Shown here: one piece after another, positions 27,400-36,382 of the stretch
Position numbering within the stretch: position 1 is the first letter of the stretch
How the letters are laid out: each line of letters starts with the position of its first letter
DNA from: Bacteroidota bacterium
Lineage (GTDB): Bacteria; Bacteroidota; Bacteroidia; Chitinophagales; Chitinophagaceae
Length of the DNA stretch: 64,000 bases
Reading direction: 5' to 3'
Assembly (NCBI GenBank): GCA_028876495.1
Contig: JAGWRO010000041.1
Location: 62,001 to 126,000 of the forward strand
Position numbers and translations under genes: made by a program
The notes under the pieces: generated by a model
Seen by the model: the letters and a program-made list of their open reading frames with translations, nothing else
What the model was told of the DNA's origin: nothing
Databases searched by the model: none

Positions 27400-28947
27400 T
27401 TAATTCAAAAGCGAAGCAATCACTCTCCACATAGTTGAAAAGCTGGTAAGGATTACAAGTGCGCCAACAAGAATGAACATTGTCTTTAAAGGAACTTTTC
27501 CGACATGCCTGACAGCAATCGGTGCAGCAATTAATCCGCCAATAATTAATCCTGCTACATCAAAAAGAGGAATATTTTTTAAGAAAATAAAAAACGTAAT
27601 GGAGCTGGCAAGCACCACAAAAAATTCTGCAAGGCAAACAGACCCTACCACATAACGCGGGCTTTTTCTTTTTGAAATAAGTGTACTTGTCACTAAAGAA
27701 CCCCAGCCTCCACCGGCAAATGCATCCATAAATCCGCCGGCAGTAGCAAGCCATCCGGCTCTTTTAACTTTATCGTGAAGATTTTGTTTTTTAAACGCTT
27801 TTCTTATGATAAAAAATCCCAGGTACACTGTATAAATTGAAACTGGGATTCGCACATAGTTGGAATATTTTTGCGCATAAAAAGCCAGTGCTGCTCCGAT
27901 GATCGCGCCGACCACTCCGGGAATTACCAATGCTTTAAAAAGCTTCTTATTAAAATTCCCAAACCGGTGATGGCTGTATCCAGACACGCCGCTCGAAAAC
28001 ACGCGCGCCGAATGAACGCGGCTGCTGACAATCGCAGGATTTACGCCATTTGCAAGAAGAAACGTTGTAGAAATAGTTCCATAACCCATGCCTAAAGATC
28101 CATCCGCAAGTTGCGCAAGAAAGCCACAAAGCATCATCAGTAAGAATGATTTTCCATCAACAATAGACGTCACTTTTTTTGCTCCCGCAACTATGTTTTC
28201 AAAAGGAATGAATGACAAAATAGTATGACCAAGTATCATAAAGAAAAAAGCAAGCAAACACCAGGTAACAATCTTCTGCCATTTTTTGGTTTCGGGCTTT
28301 GTTTCTTTGGTTAAAGTGGCTTGCTTAACTACAAGCACTTTTGTGATATCGTTAAGATGCTTCACTTTTTCATCAAAATCTCCATTCATTCCGGAACGGA
28401 TGATGTGCATATTTTTTAATACGTCTTCCATTTCATCAGGAATAAAATGATTGATCACTTCTTTTAAACGCTTGGCAATCGTGGGTGATTTTCCATTGGT
28501 TGAAATGGCAATTTTTAAGCTTCCTTTTTTTACAATAGAACCCAAATAAAAATCACACAGGCCCGGCTTATCCGCTACATTTACCAGTTTTCCTTTTTCT
28601 TTTGTATCTATTTTTATTTGTTCGCTCGTAAGCAGATCATTCACTGCAGCTATTACCAGGTCGGCTTCTTCAATATCATCAGTTGTATAAGAACGTTCAA
28701 ATAGTTGAAGATTGTTTCTTTCTTCTGCAACTTGTTTAATGGAATTGCTTATTTCAATTCCCACTAATTTTATTTTTGTTTTAGGGGAATTATTCAGAAC
28801 AGCATTCAATTTTTCCAATGCAACATTTCCGCCCCCGATGATGAGCAAAGACAGTTCCTCCAGTTTCAGAAAAACAGGAAAAAGATGATTGCTGTCAGAA
28901 ACAACATTTGTAATGTCCGGTTCTAATATGGAGACTTTTGAATCCAA
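27400..28947 (-). CDS. Siroheme-synthase-like domain fused to a TauE/SafE sulfite exporter
   Basis: 515 residues. N-terminal part (about 21-200) resembles the precorrin-2 dehydrogenase/ferrochelatase half of siroheme synthase: FPVFLKLEELSLLIIGGGNVALEKLNAVL (NAD-binding GGGNVA), LVIAAVNDLLTSEQI and PGLCDFYLGSIVKKGSLKIAISTNGKSPTIAKRLKE. After a linker, a membrane part (about 225-515) of the TSUP family follows with CGFLAQLADGSLGMGYGTISTTFLL and GWLATAGGFMDAFAGGGWGSLV. It is the last gene of the cys operon, 2 bases after cysI. It probably combines siroheme completion with sulfite or sulfate movement across the membrane. Confidence 0.85.
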   Translation of the reverse strand: MDSKVSILEPDITNVVSDSNHLFPVFLKLEELSLLIIGGGNVALEKLNAVLNNSPKTKIKLVGIEISNSIKQVAEERNNLQLFERSYTTDDIEEADLVIAAVNDLLTSEQIKIDTKEKGKLVNVADKPGLCDFYLGSIVKKGSLKIAISTNGKSPTIAKRLKEVINHFIPDEMEDVLKNMHIIRSGMNGDFDEKVKHLNDITKVLVVKQATLTKETKPETKKWQKIVTWCLLAFFFMILGHTILSFIPFENIVAGAKKVTSIVDGKSFLLMMLCGFLAQLADGSLGMGYGTISTTFLLANGVNPAIVSSRVHSARVFSSGVSGYSHHRFGNFNKKLFKALVIPGVVGAIIGAALAFYAQKYSNYVRIPVSIYTVYLGFFIIRKAFKKQNLHDKVKRAGWLATAGGFMDAFAGGGWGSLVTSTLISKRKSPRYVVGSVCLAEFFVVLASSITFFIFLKNIPLFDVAGLIIGGLIAAPIAVRHVGKVPLKTMFILVGALVILTSFSTMWRVIASLLN

Positions 28948-28949
28948 AT

Positions 28950-30620
28950 TTAGTTTTCAAATTTTGTGCGATGAGTAAAATCACCAAACGATTCATTCCT
29001 CTTTCTTCCTGTTTTAAAGTCGCCAAATAATTCATCCAGTTCAGAAAGTATTTCTGCTTCGCCCAGGTTTTCTTTATAAAGCCGGTTGAGCCGGTATCCT
29101 TCATGATCGCCGCCCAAATGTAAATTATACTTCTCCAAAGCGGTTCCGATAAATCCGATTTCTGCAGCCGGAGAGCGCCCGCAACCATTGGGGCAACCGG
29201 TCATTCGCGTAATTATATTTTCATTTACGAGATCATGTTTTGTAAGCAACTTTTCAATCTTTGTGATTAACGAAGGCAAATATCTTTGAGATTCCGCAAG
29301 AGCCAAAGGGCACGTTGGTAGTGCAACACACGCAATTGAATTTTTCCTGATGGCAGATGTAGAGTCGGTGTGTTCGATAAGTTTAAATTTTTCTAAAATC
29401 GCATTGATCTCGCTCTTATCTTCTGACTTAACTTCTGTTATGATCAGATTCTGATTAACGGTAAAACGAAAAGAAGCTTTACCTGTTTTTGCTATTTCAA
29501 GTAAGGCGGATTTCATTTGCAACTCACCTTCATCAAGTACGCGGCCATTTTCTACAAAAAGTGTATAATCCCAATTGCCCGAAGGATTTTTTTTCCAGCC
29601 ATATTCATCGGTACGTTCAGTAAACGTAAAAGGTTTTATCTCTTCAAAATCAAATCCAGTGCGCTTTTCCACTTCCTCTTTAAATTTTTCAACACCCATT
29701 CTGTCAATGGTATATTTCACTCTTGCCTGCTTCCTGTCTTCCCGGTTGCCAAAATCTCTTTGAACAGTTAGTACTTCGTAAATCGCTTTAAAGGTTTTTT
29801 CACCAGCTTCTACAAATCCTAACAGGCTTCCTAAACGGGCATACGTTTCGGGATTACCATGCGTAGACGCTAATCCCCCACCAACCGCGAAATTGAATCC
29901 AAGTAATTTATTGTTTTCAACAATGGCGATCAAGCCAAGGTCATTTATAAAAACATCTGAATCATTGTTTGGTGGAATTCCAATTCCTATTTTGAATTTT
30001 CTTGGCAGATAGGCGTCGAGATATAACGGATCTTCTTCGCGTTTTTTGTCGAGAATTTTTTCTTCATCCAGCCAGATTTCGTAGTACGCGCGGGTTTTTG
30101 GTTTTAGCAAAGTGCTTATCTTATCTGCATACGAAGAAATTTCCAGGTGAACAGATAAATCGGAAGGATAAGAACTGCACGTAACATTTCTGTTGATGTC
30201 GCCGCATGTTGCAATGGAATCAAGGTGTGCCAAATGAAATGCCTTAATCGTCGGTTTAATTTTCGACTTCAACATTCCGTGTAATTGCACCGTTTGCCGT
30301 GTAGTAATCTTAATGACACCTGTTGTATTTTTTCCTGCAATTTCGTGAAGTGCGATCCATTGATCAGCCGTTAAAAATCCGCCGGGCAAACGCAATCTTA
30401 TCATGAAGGAAAACAAACGCTCCAGCTTTTTTGAAGCTCTTTCTTCGCGGCGGTCACGGTCGTCCTGTTGGTACATTCCATGAAATTTTATCAAGGCCTG
30501 GTCGTCTTCGTGGATCGCCCCGGTTAATTCATCATTCAGGCTTTCAGCAATCGTTCCGCGAAGACCGTTACTTACAATTTTTACTTTTTCTAAAGGAGAT
30601 AAATCTTTTATTTCTGACAT
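28950..30620 (-). CDS. cysI: Sulfite reductase hemoprotein subunit
   Basis: Reduces sulfite to sulfide using siroheme and a 4Fe-4S cluster, fed by CysJ. 556 residues. The duplicated nitrite/sulfite reductase fold is visible (KFHGMYQQDDRDRREERASKKLERLFSFMIRLRLPGG; ITTRQTVQLHG). The cluster ligands are in CVALPTCPLALAES and MTGCPNGCGRSPAAEIGFIG. A nitrite reductase of this family would look similar; the neighbours (cysJ, cysH, cysDN) decide for sulfite. Follows cysJ after 52 bases. Confidence 0.92.
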   Translation of the reverse strand: MSEIKDLSPLEKVKIVSNGLRGTIAESLNDELTGAIHEDDQALIKFHGMYQQDDRDRREERASKKLERLFSFMIRLRLPGGFLTADQWIALHEIAGKNTTGVIKITTRQTVQLHGMLKSKIKPTIKAFHLAHLDSIATCGDINRNVTCSSYPSDLSVHLEISSYADKISTLLKPKTRAYYEIWLDEEKILDKKREEDPLYLDAYLPRKFKIGIGIPPNNDSDVFINDLGLIAIVENNKLLGFNFAVGGGLASTHGNPETYARLGSLLGFVEAGEKTFKAIYEVLTVQRDFGNREDRKQARVKYTIDRMGVEKFKEEVEKRTGFDFEEIKPFTFTERTDEYGWKKNPSGNWDYTLFVENGRVLDEGELQMKSALLEIAKTGKASFRFTVNQNLIITEVKSEDKSEINAILEKFKLIEHTDSTSAIRKNSIACVALPTCPLALAESQRYLPSLITKIEKLLTKHDLVNENIITRMTGCPNGCGRSPAAEIGFIGTALEKYNLHLGGDHEGYRLNRLYKENLGEAEILSELDELFGDFKTGRKRNESFGDFTHRTKFEN

Positions 30621-30625
30621 TTTTT

Positions 30626-30667
30626 AGTGAATGGAGTGAATAGTAAATGGTGAATAGTCAATCATGA
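30626..30667. repeat. Degenerate tandem repeat in the cysJ-cysI gap
   Basis: gtgaatgga, gtgaatagt, aaatggtgaatagt: overlapping copies of a gtgaatagt-type unit fill the 52-base spacer. The purpose is unknown; similar short repeats fill other gaps in this window. Confidence 0.55.
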
Positions 30668-30672
30668 AAGGT

Positions 30673-32367
30673 TTAATAAACGTCGGTAACATATCTTCCT
30701 TCTTCTTTTAAATTATCCAGGTATTTTACAGCATCTTCTTTCGAACGATCTCCAAATTGTTCGATGATCTTTAAAAGCGTTTGTTCAACATCAACGCTCA
30801 TTGGCTCTTTCGCTCCGCATACATACACGTAACTTCCGGCATGCAGCCATTCAAAAAATTCTGGCCCTTTCTGCAACATTTTATGTTGAACATATATTTT
30901 TTCTTCCTGGTCTCTTGAAAATGCGGTGTCAACTTTTGTGAGAAGATTTGTTTCGACCCAGTTTTGTATTTCTGTCTGGTACAGAAAATCGGAAGTAAAA
31001 TGCTGGTCACCAAAGAAAAGCCAGTTTTTACCGGATGCGCCTGTTGCATCTCTTTCAGCGATGAACGAACGGAACGGTGCAATCCCGGTACCCGGGCCGA
31101 TCATGATCAGGTTTTTATCCTCCTGCGGCAAACGGAATTGGTGATTCGGATGAACATAAAATTTTAGTTCAGTCTCTTCATTCAGCAGCGATAAAAACTC
31201 AGAAGCAAGTCCGTATTTCACTTCGCCGTTTACCAAAAAACAATTTTTTGCAACAGTGATGTGCACTTCACCTGAATGCATTTCCGGTGACGAAGAAATA
31301 GAATAAAGCCGTGGTACAGTTGGTTCCAATTGCTTTAGTACTTCAGTAAATTGCTCCTTGTCTTTTACAGGATAAATTTTTAGAAGATCTATCAGGTCAA
31401 TTTTCGTTGAAGGGATTTCCTGTTGTACAACTGTCGCATATTTGTTTACAACGCGTTCGGGAAGGTTAATGATGTTTAACTTTTTATGCAAAAGATCGTA
31501 CACTGAAACCAGTTCGCCTTTATAATCGATATTTTTTTCGGCATCAATTCCTGTTAATGAAATAATCTTTTGAACGAGTCCTTTTTTGTTTTCAGGAATA
31601 ATCCCAATGGAATCACCAGGCGCGTATGCAACATCTTCAGATTCAATTTCTATGTGAAAAGTTTGTTTACTGCTGTCAATATCATTTAAGTTGATGTGTG
31701 TGAGAATTTTTCCTGTATATATTTTTTTCCCTGAACTTTTTTTGACAGAAGGAGTAACTGAAACTGTTTGTAAATTATTCGATGTATCGTTCAAAGAACT
31801 GATGATACGCTCAAACCATTGATCTGCTTCAGCTTCATAATCAATATCGCATTTTTGCAAAGGAGCAATTCTATTGCCTCCCAGCTTGTTTAATTGTTCA
31901 TCCACATCTTCGCCGGCCTTGCAAAAAAGTGGGTAAGAAGTGTCGCCCAAAGCCAATACACTGTATTTTAATTTCGAAAGTTTAAAACCATTTTGATGAA
32001 CATGATCATAAAACTTTTTGGCGGCGGCGGGCGGCTCACCATCACCATGAGTACTTATCACTGCTAAAAAATATTCTTCTTTTGTGAGATCGCTTAACCG
32101 GTATTGATCAAGGCTTTGAACCTTTGCGTTTACACCATGCTTTTTGGCTTTGGCTGCAAATGTTGTTGCCAGTTTTTTAGAATTCCCGGTTTCTGTTCCG
32201 TAAGTAATCGTGATTTTGTTGATTCCTTTTTTTACTTCAGGTTGAACTTCAATTGTTCTTTGTTTTGCAAGAATTCCGTTCAGATAACCATTGATCCAAA
32301 TGAGTTCATCATTGGTTGAAGTATTGATCAGTTCAAGTAAAGTATTTAATTTTTGCTCAACTAACAT
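30673..32367 (-). CDS. cysJ: Sulfite reductase flavoprotein subunit
   Basis: Transfers electrons from NADPH through FAD and FMN to CysI. 564 residues: flavodoxin domain (about 50-190) with ITYGTETGNSKKLA and STHGDGEPPAAAKKFYDHV; FAD domain (about 215-410) with PRLYSISSSPE and GLASEFLSLL; NADPH domain with MIGPGTGIAPFRSFIAER, FFGDQHFTSDFLY and YVCGAKEPMSVDVE; aromatic C-terminal end YVTDVY as usual. Overlaps the cobA-like gene by 11 bases. Confidence 0.93.
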   Translation of the reverse strand: MLVEQKLNTLLELINTSTNDELIWINGYLNGILAKQRTIEVQPEVKKGINKITITYGTETGNSKKLATTFAAKAKKHGVNAKVQSLDQYRLSDLTKEEYFLAVISTHGDGEPPAAAKKFYDHVHQNGFKLSKLKYSVLALGDTSYPLFCKAGEDVDEQLNKLGGNRIAPLQKCDIDYEAEADQWFERIISSLNDTSNNLQTVSVTPSVKKSSGKKIYTGKILTHINLNDIDSSKQTFHIEIESEDVAYAPGDSIGIIPENKKGLVQKIISLTGIDAEKNIDYKGELVSVYDLLHKKLNIINLPERVVNKYATVVQQEIPSTKIDLIDLLKIYPVKDKEQFTEVLKQLEPTVPRLYSISSSPEMHSGEVHITVAKNCFLVNGEVKYGLASEFLSLLNEETELKFYVHPNHQFRLPQEDKNLIMIGPGTGIAPFRSFIAERDATGASGKNWLFFGDQHFTSDFLYQTEIQNWVETNLLTKVDTAFSRDQEEKIYVQHKMLQKGPEFFEWLHAGSYVYVCGAKEPMSVDVEQTLLKIIEQFGDRSKEDAVKYLDNLKEEGRYVTDVY

Positions 32368-33202
32368 GCGTGTTTATTTCTGGTTGATTGAAAGAAATTT
32401 GTTGTTTTGTCATTGGTTTAAAATAATATTCATTGCTGTTGCTGTTGGTCAACCACTTGAATTTTTCGTGGAGAGAAACCACTTCACCGATAATTACCAA
32501 TGAAGGGGAAATGTATTTTTTTGCTGAAAAATCATTTTTGTAATCATACAAATTGGCAACGTGAACTTTTTGCAGAGGCGTTGTAGCCTGCTCAATTACC
32601 GCAAGCAATTTATCTTCATGAATATGATTCGCGGTTAATTTTTCGACTACTTTTTCCAGCGTTTCTGATGACATGTAAAAGACCAACGTGTCTTTTGTAT
32701 TCGCCAGTTCTTTCCAATAATCTTCTGTAACAATATCAGATTTATAATAAGTGAGAAAACGAACGGAAGTAGCATAGCCTCTTGCTGTAAGGGGAATTCC
32801 TGCAAACGCTGCTGCGCCCAGAGCTGCAGTAACGCCGGGAATGATTTCATAAGAAATATCATGTGCTACCAACGCTTCCAGCTCATCCAAAATATTGGAG
32901 AAAATGGAAACATCTCCACCTTTTAAACGCAACACTAATTTTCCCAATAAAGCATAATGAACCATTAATTCATTGATCGTTTCTTGTGGTGTGGAAATTC
33001 CGCGCCGGCATTGCTTTCCAACATGAATTATTTCAGCATCAGGCGAAACAAAATTCTTTAAAATTTGTTCGCTTACTAAGCGGTCTGTCAACACAATATC
33101 TGCTTTTTGTAAATAACGTGCGGTTTTGAGTGTAAGCAGCTCAGGATCGCCGGGACCTGCGCCGGCAATAATAACTTTTCCTTTTTTGAATGATTCAATC
33201 AT
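32357..33202 (-). CDS. cobA: Uroporphyrinogen-III C-methyltransferase
   Basis: Methylates uroporphyrinogen III to precorrin-2, the first step toward siroheme. 281 residues: SAM-binding AGAGPGDPELLTLKTARYLQKADIVLTDRLVS, VGKQCRRGISTPQETINELM, RLKGGDVSIFSN and IIPGVTAALGAAAFAGIPLTARGYATSVRFLT. With the siroheme domain at 28947 it gives most of the siroheme pathway needed by CysI. Also known as sumT. Lies between cysN and cysJ; overlaps cysJ by 11 bases. Confidence 0.92.
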   Translation of the reverse strand: MIESFKKGKVIIAGAGPGDPELLTLKTARYLQKADIVLTDRLVSEQILKNFVSPDAEIIHVGKQCRRGISTPQETINELMVHYALLGKLVLRLKGGDVSIFSNILDELEALVAHDISYEIIPGVTAALGAAAFAGIPLTARGYATSVRFLTYYKSDIVTEDYWKELANTKDTLVFYMSSETLEKVVEKLTANHIHEDKLLAVIEQATTPLQKVHVANLYDYKNDFSAKKYISPSLVIIGEVVSLHEKFKWLTNSNSNEYYFKPMTKQQISFNQPEINTHVS

Positions 33203-33252
33203 ATTATAGTCTACTAAATAAGTAGGATAATGGGTTAAAAAAATTTAATGTG

Positions 33253-34494
33253 CTATTGAATCATGCAAGCTCCGACGGTTACGCAACTTGTTTCATCAAT
33301 TAAAATGGCGCCACCGTTTTGTCTTAATTTTTTGTAGGAATCAAAAGATACCGGCGATGATGTTTTTATGGTCGCTTTTATAATGTCATTCAACACTGCT
33401 TTTTCAGGAGAATAATTTTTTTCGAAAGTATTTACGTCGAGTTTGTATTCAATGTCTTTCACCACACTTCTCACACGATTACTATTTGTCTGCAGTAAAT
33501 ATTTATTGCCCGGTATCAAAGGTTTATTGTCCATCCAGCAAAGGAGTACTTCAAATTCCTGCTCCGTTTGCGGTTGATTATTTGTTGGAACGATCATATC
33601 ACCGCGGCTTACATCTACATCATCATCCAGGTGAAAAACTACACTTTGCATTGCGTAGGCTTCATTTACTTCTGTTTCACCGATCTCGATTGATTTAATA
33701 GTAGTTTCTGTTCCGGAAGGAAGAACCGTTACCGCATCTCCTTTTTTGTAAATGCCACTGATCACCTTTCCTGCATAGCCCCTGTAATCATGCAATTCAG
33801 GCGCCTGCGGACGAATTACATATTGAACCGAAAATCGTGGATCAGTAAGATTAACATCAGAATCAAGCTGAACATTTTCCAGGTAAGTTAATAAAGGTTC
33901 ACCTTCGTACCAGGAAAATTTTGCAGATTTATCAACAATATTATCTCCGTTCAGCGCACTGATTGGAATGTATTTTACCTCTTTTAATCCGAGTGATTTT
34001 GCCACTTGCTCATAATCGATCACAATATTATTGTACACATCTTCACTGTAATTCACCAAATCCATTTTATTAATAGCAACCACCACATGAGGAATATTAA
34101 GCAAAGATGTAATGATAGAATGTCTTCGTGTTTGCTCCACCACTCCGTTTCGCGCATCAATTAAAATAATTGCCAGTTCTGCATTTGACGCGCCGGTTAC
34201 CATGTTGCGCGTGTATTGAATATGGCCCGGTGCATCCGCGATAATGAATTTTCTTTTGTCTGTTGAAAAATATTTATAGGCAACATCAATGGTAATTCCC
34301 TGCTCGCGTTCTGCACGCAAACCATCAGTAAGAAGCGCCAGGTCAATTTCACCGTTGAGTTTATTTTTCGTTTGTTTTTCAATAGCAGCCAACTGATCAA
34401 TTAAAATCGATTTGCTGTCATATAATAATCTTCCAATCAAAGTGCTTTTACCGTCATCCACACTTCCTGCTGTTATAAATCTTAGTATGTCCAT
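33253..34494 (-). CDS. cysN: Sulfate adenylyltransferase subunit 1 (GTPase)
   Basis: GTP-hydrolysing subunit of ATP sulfurylase; with CysD makes APS from sulfate and ATP. About 413 residues: P-loop GSVDDGKSTLIGRLLYD, REQGITIDVAYKYF, DAPGHIQYTRNMVTGAS and NKMDLVNY. No APS-kinase (CysC) extension, consistent with direct reduction of APS. I chose the ATG at 34494 (MDILRFITAG); the open frame further up runs into the repeat in the spacer. Confidence 0.93.
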   Translation of the reverse strand: MDILRFITAGSVDDGKSTLIGRLLYDSKSILIDQLAAIEKQTKNKLNGEIDLALLTDGLRAEREQGITIDVAYKYFSTDKRKFIIADAPGHIQYTRNMVTGASNAELAIILIDARNGVVEQTRRHSIITSLLNIPHVVVAINKMDLVNYSEDVYNNIVIDYEQVAKSLGLKEVKYIPISALNGDNIVDKSAKFSWYEGEPLLTYLENVQLDSDVNLTDPRFSVQYVIRPQAPELHDYRGYAGKVISGIYKKGDAVTVLPSGTETTIKSIEIGETEVNEAYAMQSVVFHLDDDVDVSRGDMIVPTNNQPQTEQEFEVLLCWMDNKPLIPGNKYLLQTNSNRVRSVVKDIEYKLDVNTFEKNYSPEKAVLNDIIKATIKTSSPVSFDSYKKLRQNGGAILIDETSCVTVGACMIQ

Positions 34495-34524
34495 GTTTTC
34501 TGTTTTGTTATTGTGGTTAGTCAT

Positions 34525-34560
34525 CGGTGGTCGGACAACCGACGACCGTCTACCGACCAC
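34525..34560. repeat. GC-rich inverted and tandem repeat between cysD and cysN
   Basis: Variants of gtcggta/cggtcgtc repeated about four times. The ends gtggtcgg (34527-34534) and ccgaccac (34553-34560) are inverted, so the transcript can form a hairpin between the two coding regions. Its GC-rich composition is unlike the rest of the operon. Confidence 0.6.
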
Positions 34561-34562
34561 GA

Positions 34563-35471
34563 TTAAAAATATCCACCCTTTTTCCGGTCTTCCATTGCTG
34601 CTTCTGAAACCTTATCATCAATCCTTGTTTCGCCACGCTCGCTGGTTTTGGTGGCAATAATTTCTGTGATGATTCCATCTAAATCGTAAGCATTTGATTC
34701 CACTGCTGCGGTACAGGTCATATCTCCGACGGTACGATAACGCACTTTTCTTTTCAACACTACATCAGTTGAATCAAGTTTTATGTGTGCTGAAACAGAT
34801 ACCAGTTGTCCTTCATGTTCTATCACTTCTCTTTCATGAGCAAAATAAATAGAAGGCAATTCGATGTTTTCTCTTTTAATATAATTCCAGATATCCAATT
34901 CAGTCCAATTGCTGATCGGGAAGGCACGAACGTTTTCACCTTTGTGAATTTTTCCATTGTAAATATTCCACAATTCAGGCCTTTGCAACTTTGGATTCCA
35001 TTGACCAAATTCATCTCTTACAGAAAATATTCTTTCTTTTGCTCTTGCTTTTTCTTCATCTCTTCTTGCGCCTCCTATAAGTGCGTCGAACTTGTATTCT
35101 TCAATTACATCAAGCAGGGTAAAAGTTTGCAACGCATTTCTGCTGGCAAATTTTCCTTTTTGTTCTGTAAGATTTTTTTGTTTGATCGTTTCTTCTACTT
35201 TGGCAACGATCAGTTTTTCACCAATAGTTTCTACGAGTTGATCACGAAAATCCAGCGCTTCTGGAAAGTTGTGCCCGGTATCAATATGTACTAATGGAAA
35301 AGGAAATTTTCCAGGGCGAAAAGCTTTTAAGGCAAGATGAACCAGCGTTATAGAATCTTTTCCTCCCGAAAATAATAAAGCCGGATGCTCAAACTGCCCT
35401 GCCACTTCACGCATAATATGAATGGCTTCCGATTCGAGCTGGCCCAAATAATCTAAATGATATTTATTCAT
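34563..35471 (-). CDS. cysD: Sulfate adenylyltransferase subunit 2
   Basis: ATP-pyrophosphatase-fold catalytic subunit that makes APS. 302 residues: PALLFSGGKDSITLVHLALKAF (PP-loop), PLVHIDTGHNFPEALDFRD, DALIGGARRDEEKARAKERIFS, RAFPISNWTELDIWNYI and the tail SERGETRIDDKVSEAAMEDRKKGGYF. Chosen start ATG at 35471 (MNKYHLDYLGQLESEAIHI). Located 21 bases from cysH and 68 bases before cysN. Confidence 0.95.
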   Translation of the reverse strand: MNKYHLDYLGQLESEAIHIMREVAGQFEHPALLFSGGKDSITLVHLALKAFRPGKFPFPLVHIDTGHNFPEALDFRDQLVETIGEKLIVAKVEETIKQKNLTEQKGKFASRNALQTFTLLDVIEEYKFDALIGGARRDEEKARAKERIFSVRDEFGQWNPKLQRPELWNIYNGKIHKGENVRAFPISNWTELDIWNYIKRENIELPSIYFAHEREVIEHEGQLVSVSAHIKLDSTDVVLKRKVRYRTVGDMTCTAAVESNAYDLDGIITEIIATKTSERGETRIDDKVSEAAMEDRKKGGYF

Positions 35472-35492
35472 TTTTTTGTTTTTAAGAATCAA

Positions 35493-36218
35493 TTAAGAGG
35501 CTTGTTGATGAACATGTAAGCCGCATTCTTTTTTACTGTTATCTTCCCACCACCAGCGGCCGGCCCTGAAGTCCTCACCGGGCTTGATGGCTCTTGTGCA
35601 TGGTGCGCAACCGATACTCACAAATCCCCTGTCGTGCAAAATATTATAGGGAATATTATTTTCATTGATATAATCTTTTACTTCTTTTGTAGACCAGTGA
35701 AGGATTGGGTGATATTTTATTACCTGGTTACCTTCATCCCATTCCAACTGTGGCATATTGTGCCTGTTGGCAGAATGTTCAGCACGAAGGCCGGTTATCC
35801 AGATGACATTTCCTTTTAAAGCTCGTTTTAAAGGTTCTACTTTCCTGATATAACAACATCCTTTACGGTTTTCTACTGATTCATAAAATGAATTCGGACC
35901 CTTCTCTTCCACAAAAGGTTCCAGTAAAGAATGATCGGGATAATAACCTTTTATTTCTGTTTGAAAATGTTCATTCGTCGCGCTCCATACAGAATATGTT
36001 TCGCCAAAAAGCCTTCCGGTATCCAACGTAAAAATGCTAACCGGAATTTGATTACTCAGGACAAAATGTGTGATTACCTGGTCTTCAAAACTAAAGCTGG
36101 TAGAAAAAGTAACCTGCCCGGGAAATTGCTCTGCCAGGTTTCGAATTACTTCTGCTATTGGCAAAATATTGGCCATGTCCGCTATTTCAGTGGTATAGTT
36201 TTTTAGTGACTTTGGCAT
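35493..36218 (-). CDS. cysH: APS/PAPS reductase
   Basis: Reduces adenylylsulfate to sulfite with thioredoxin. 241 residues: PP-loop-like STSFSFEDQVITHF, TLDTGRLFGETY, and cysteines CC (121-122) and C204/C207 that bind a 4Fe-4S cluster, marking the APS-type reductase. The catalytic C232 lies in KKECGLH. It is the first long gene of the operon; a 36-base ORF with tandem Cys codons precedes it by 76 bases. Confidence 0.94.
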   Translation of the reverse strand: MPKSLKNYTTEIADMANILPIAEVIRNLAEQFPGQVTFSTSFSFEDQVITHFVLSNQIPVSIFTLDTGRLFGETYSVWSATNEHFQTEIKGYYPDHSLLEPFVEEKGPNSFYESVENRKGCCYIRKVEPLKRALKGNVIWITGLRAEHSANRHNMPQLEWDEGNQVIKYHPILHWSTKEVKDYINENNIPYNILHDRGFVSIGCAPCTRAIKPGEDFRAGRWWWEDNSKKECGLHVHQQAS

Positions 36219-36229
36219 GTTGAGTGGTA

Positions 36230-36300
36230 TGTTGAATTAAAAGTTGAGATTGGAATAATGTATAAAAGACGTTGTGTTTTCGCATAATAATTAATCAACA
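36230..36300 (-). promoter_or_regulatory. Candidate attenuator stem in the cysH leader
   Basis: On the minus strand TGTTGATTAA (36300-36291), which spans the last Cys codon and the stop of the short ORF, is complementary to TTAATTCAACA (36240-36230), 12 bases before the cysH ATG; one base bulges. A weaker alternative pair is CGTTG (36306-36302) with CAACG (36274-36270). A ribosome held on the Cys codons would mask the first stem. No GC-rich terminator is visible, so translation initiation is the more likely target. The pairing is inferred by eye. Confidence 0.4.
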
Positions 36301-36330
36301 GCAACGCATACTGTAGGAGGAAGTGCACAT
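36295..36330 (-). CDS. 11-residue cysteine-rich leader peptide ORF
   Basis: ATG TGC ACT TCC TCC TAC AGT ATG CGT TGC TGT TGA encodes MCTSSYSMRCC: three Cys in eleven residues, two of them tandem at the end before the stop. It lies between a promoter-like element (36383-36390) and cysH, in the right direction. Its location in front of a cysteine biosynthesis operon suggests a leader peptide that senses Cys-tRNA supply. Too short for homology to help. Confidence 0.5.
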   Translation of the reverse strand: MCTSSYSMRCC

Positions 36331-36382
36331 CTTCAAAAAGGAAGTTAATGAGATCATTGTGTTATTTTTGAATAGTCTACCG

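Noticed and set aside
34495-34560. 22-codon N-terminal extension of cysN
   Set aside because: It is encoded by the spacer repeat; the family starts at MDILRFITAGSVDDGKST.
34806-35294. 162-codon plus-strand frame opposite cysD
   Set aside because: Antisense shadow of a conserved gene; aromatic- and Cys-rich with no motif.
36219-36382. SAM-type riboswitch upstream of cysH
   Set aside because: No recognisable conserved core or strong stems; a short Cys-rich ORF explains the leader better.
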